Assembly (NCBI RefSeq): GCF_900112025.1
Contig: NZ_FOKL01000002.1
Span: forward strand, 272,339 to 336,338
DNA from: Janthinobacterium sp. 344
GTDB lineage: Bacteria > Pseudomonadota > Gammaproteobacteria > Burkholderiales > Burkholderiaceae_D
Direction of reading: 5' to 3'
DNA length: 64,000 nucleotides
Shown: positions 63,451 to 64,000 of the stretch, in pieces
How the letters are laid out: the number at the start of each line of letters is the position of its first letter
How positions within the stretch are numbered: position 1 is the stretch's first letter
Position numbers and translations under genes: made by a program
The notes under the pieces: generated by a model
The model's database searches: none
Told to the model about the DNA's origin: nothing
Seen by the model: only the letters and a program-made list of their open reading frames with translations

Positions 63451-64000
63451 TTATTGTCCGGGCGCGGCCGGAATTTCCGCCGTTTCGATCGCCTCGATCC
63501 ATTGCTGCCGGGCGTGCTGGGCGTTCGCATACACGTTTTCAATGGCCGCGCCGTCATGGGCCGCCAGGTGCGCGCGCAAGGTCGTCAACTGCGCCAGGTA
63601 GGCATCCAGTTCGTGCAGCAGCGCCGGCTGGTTGGCCAGGCTGATGTCGCGCCACATTTCCGGCGATGAGCCGGCGATGCGCGTAAAGTCGCGAAAGCCG
63701 CTGGCCGCGTATTGGAACAGCAGGCCCGCGTGCGGCTTCCTGGCGATGTCGTCGACCAGCGCAAAGGCCAGCAGATGCGGCAGATGGCTGACGGCGGCAA
63801 ACACCTTGTCGTGTTCTTCGGGGCTCAGGGTGTGCAGGATGGCGCCGCAGGCGCGCCAGGCGTCCGCCACCCGCTCCACGTCGGCCGCGGCGTTTTCCGC
63901 CAGCGGCGTGAGCACCACTTTCTTGCCTTGATACAGATCGATGATGGCCGCATCGGGGCCATTCGTCTCGCGTCCCGCGATCGGGTGGCCGGGCACGAAT
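63451..64000 (-). CDS. tyrA: Prephenate dehydrogenase, 5' end outside the window
   Basis: Tyrosine biosynthesis: oxidative decarboxylation of prephenate. About 183 codons are visible, beginning within FVPGHPIAGRETNGPDA (the conserved GHPIAG-type motif after the NAD domain). They continue through EEHDKVFAAVSHLPHLLAFA and GFRDFTRIAGSSPEMWRDIS, the helical dimerisation half. Typical length is about 290-300 residues, so the NAD-binding N-terminus is missing. Identification rests on these motifs and on aroA next to it. Confidence 0.92.
   Translation of the reverse strand, partial: FVPGHPIAGRETNGPDAAIIDLYQGKKVVLTPLAENAAADVERVADAWRACGAILHTLSPEEHDKVFAAVSHLPHLLAFALVDDIARKPHAGLLFQYAASGFRDFTRIAGSSPEMWRDISLANQPALLHELDAYLAQLTTLRAHLAAHDGAAIENVYANAQHARQQWIEAIETAEIPAAPGQ

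Overview
The window is GC-rich, densely coded bacterial chromosome. Gene orders (kdsB-trm112-lpxK-exbD-exbB-xseA; tyrA-aroA-cmk-rpsA-ihfB-lapA-lapB) and protein sequences point to a betaproteobacterium of the Burkholderiales, most like Oxalobacteraceae of the Janthinobacterium/Massilia/Duganella type. This placement rests on recognised sequence features and remembered gene order; no search was run. No tRNA, rRNA, CRISPR array, phage or transposase gene was seen.

Layout. 1-3036 (minus): envelope genes kdsB (cut by the window edge), trm112, lpxK, exbD, exbB. 3037-4376: a 1.3 kb non-coding divergent region holding seven copies of a modular repeat, each carrying a DnaA-box-like 9-mer in one orientation. 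4377-5738: xseA. 5869-15463: a LacI-controlled carbohydrate locus (binding protein, two permeases, GH1 beta-glucosidase, ATPase, TonB-dependent receptor), with a promoter and three operator palindromes between the operon and lacI. 15648-21912: sodB, an LprI-like protein, Kdo 3-hydroxylase, CYTH/CHAD triphosphatase, MgrA-type reductase and small membrane or acidic proteins. 22198-27932: a DUF4148 protein and a MarR-linked efflux cluster (outer-membrane lipoprotein, MarR, FUSC protein, DUF1656, HlyD-type adaptor). 27929-33349: SDR, dsbA with a small CX12C membrane protein, an apparently plug-less TonB-type barrel, and a divergent LysR/extradiol dioxygenase pair. 33506-36947: YlqF GTPase, two unrecognised proteins, HDAC-like deacetylase. 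37174-42594: a tight MoxR-DUF58-transglutaminase-MltB operon. 42595-44540: a small HTH-like gene with an unusual leader, then cysM. 44770-54828: individually transcribed accessory genes (cNMP/thioredoxin-reductase-like fusion, M28 peptidase, PLD/cardiolipin synthase, PEP-CTERM protein, fatty-acid hydroxylase, MFS pump, LysR, ComEA-like HhH protein). 54984-64000 (minus): a housekeeping block tyrA (partial)-aroA-cmk-rpsA-ihfB-lapA-lapB-ugd-rfaE1.

How the genes work together. Lipopolysaccharide is a recurring theme: kdsB, lpxK, kdoO, rfaE1, ugd and lapA/lapB all act on LPS synthesis or its control. ExbB/ExbD would power the two TonB-type receptors. The carbohydrate locus can be read as one pathway: receptor across the outer membrane, ABC importer across the inner membrane, GH1 enzyme in the cytoplasm, LacI repressor as sensor.

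Most notable non-coding structure: the 3.2-4.3 kb array, in which a DnaA-box-like core, an AT-rich TTGATTT block at +43 and an A-rich block at about +75 keep nearly constant phase in all seven copies while only the linkers vary. Other repeats are three hairpin elements of the GGGGTCAGACC type, a roughly 100 bp dispersed element whose hairpin shows a compensatory base change, and 12-bp in-frame tandem repeats at three gene 3' ends.
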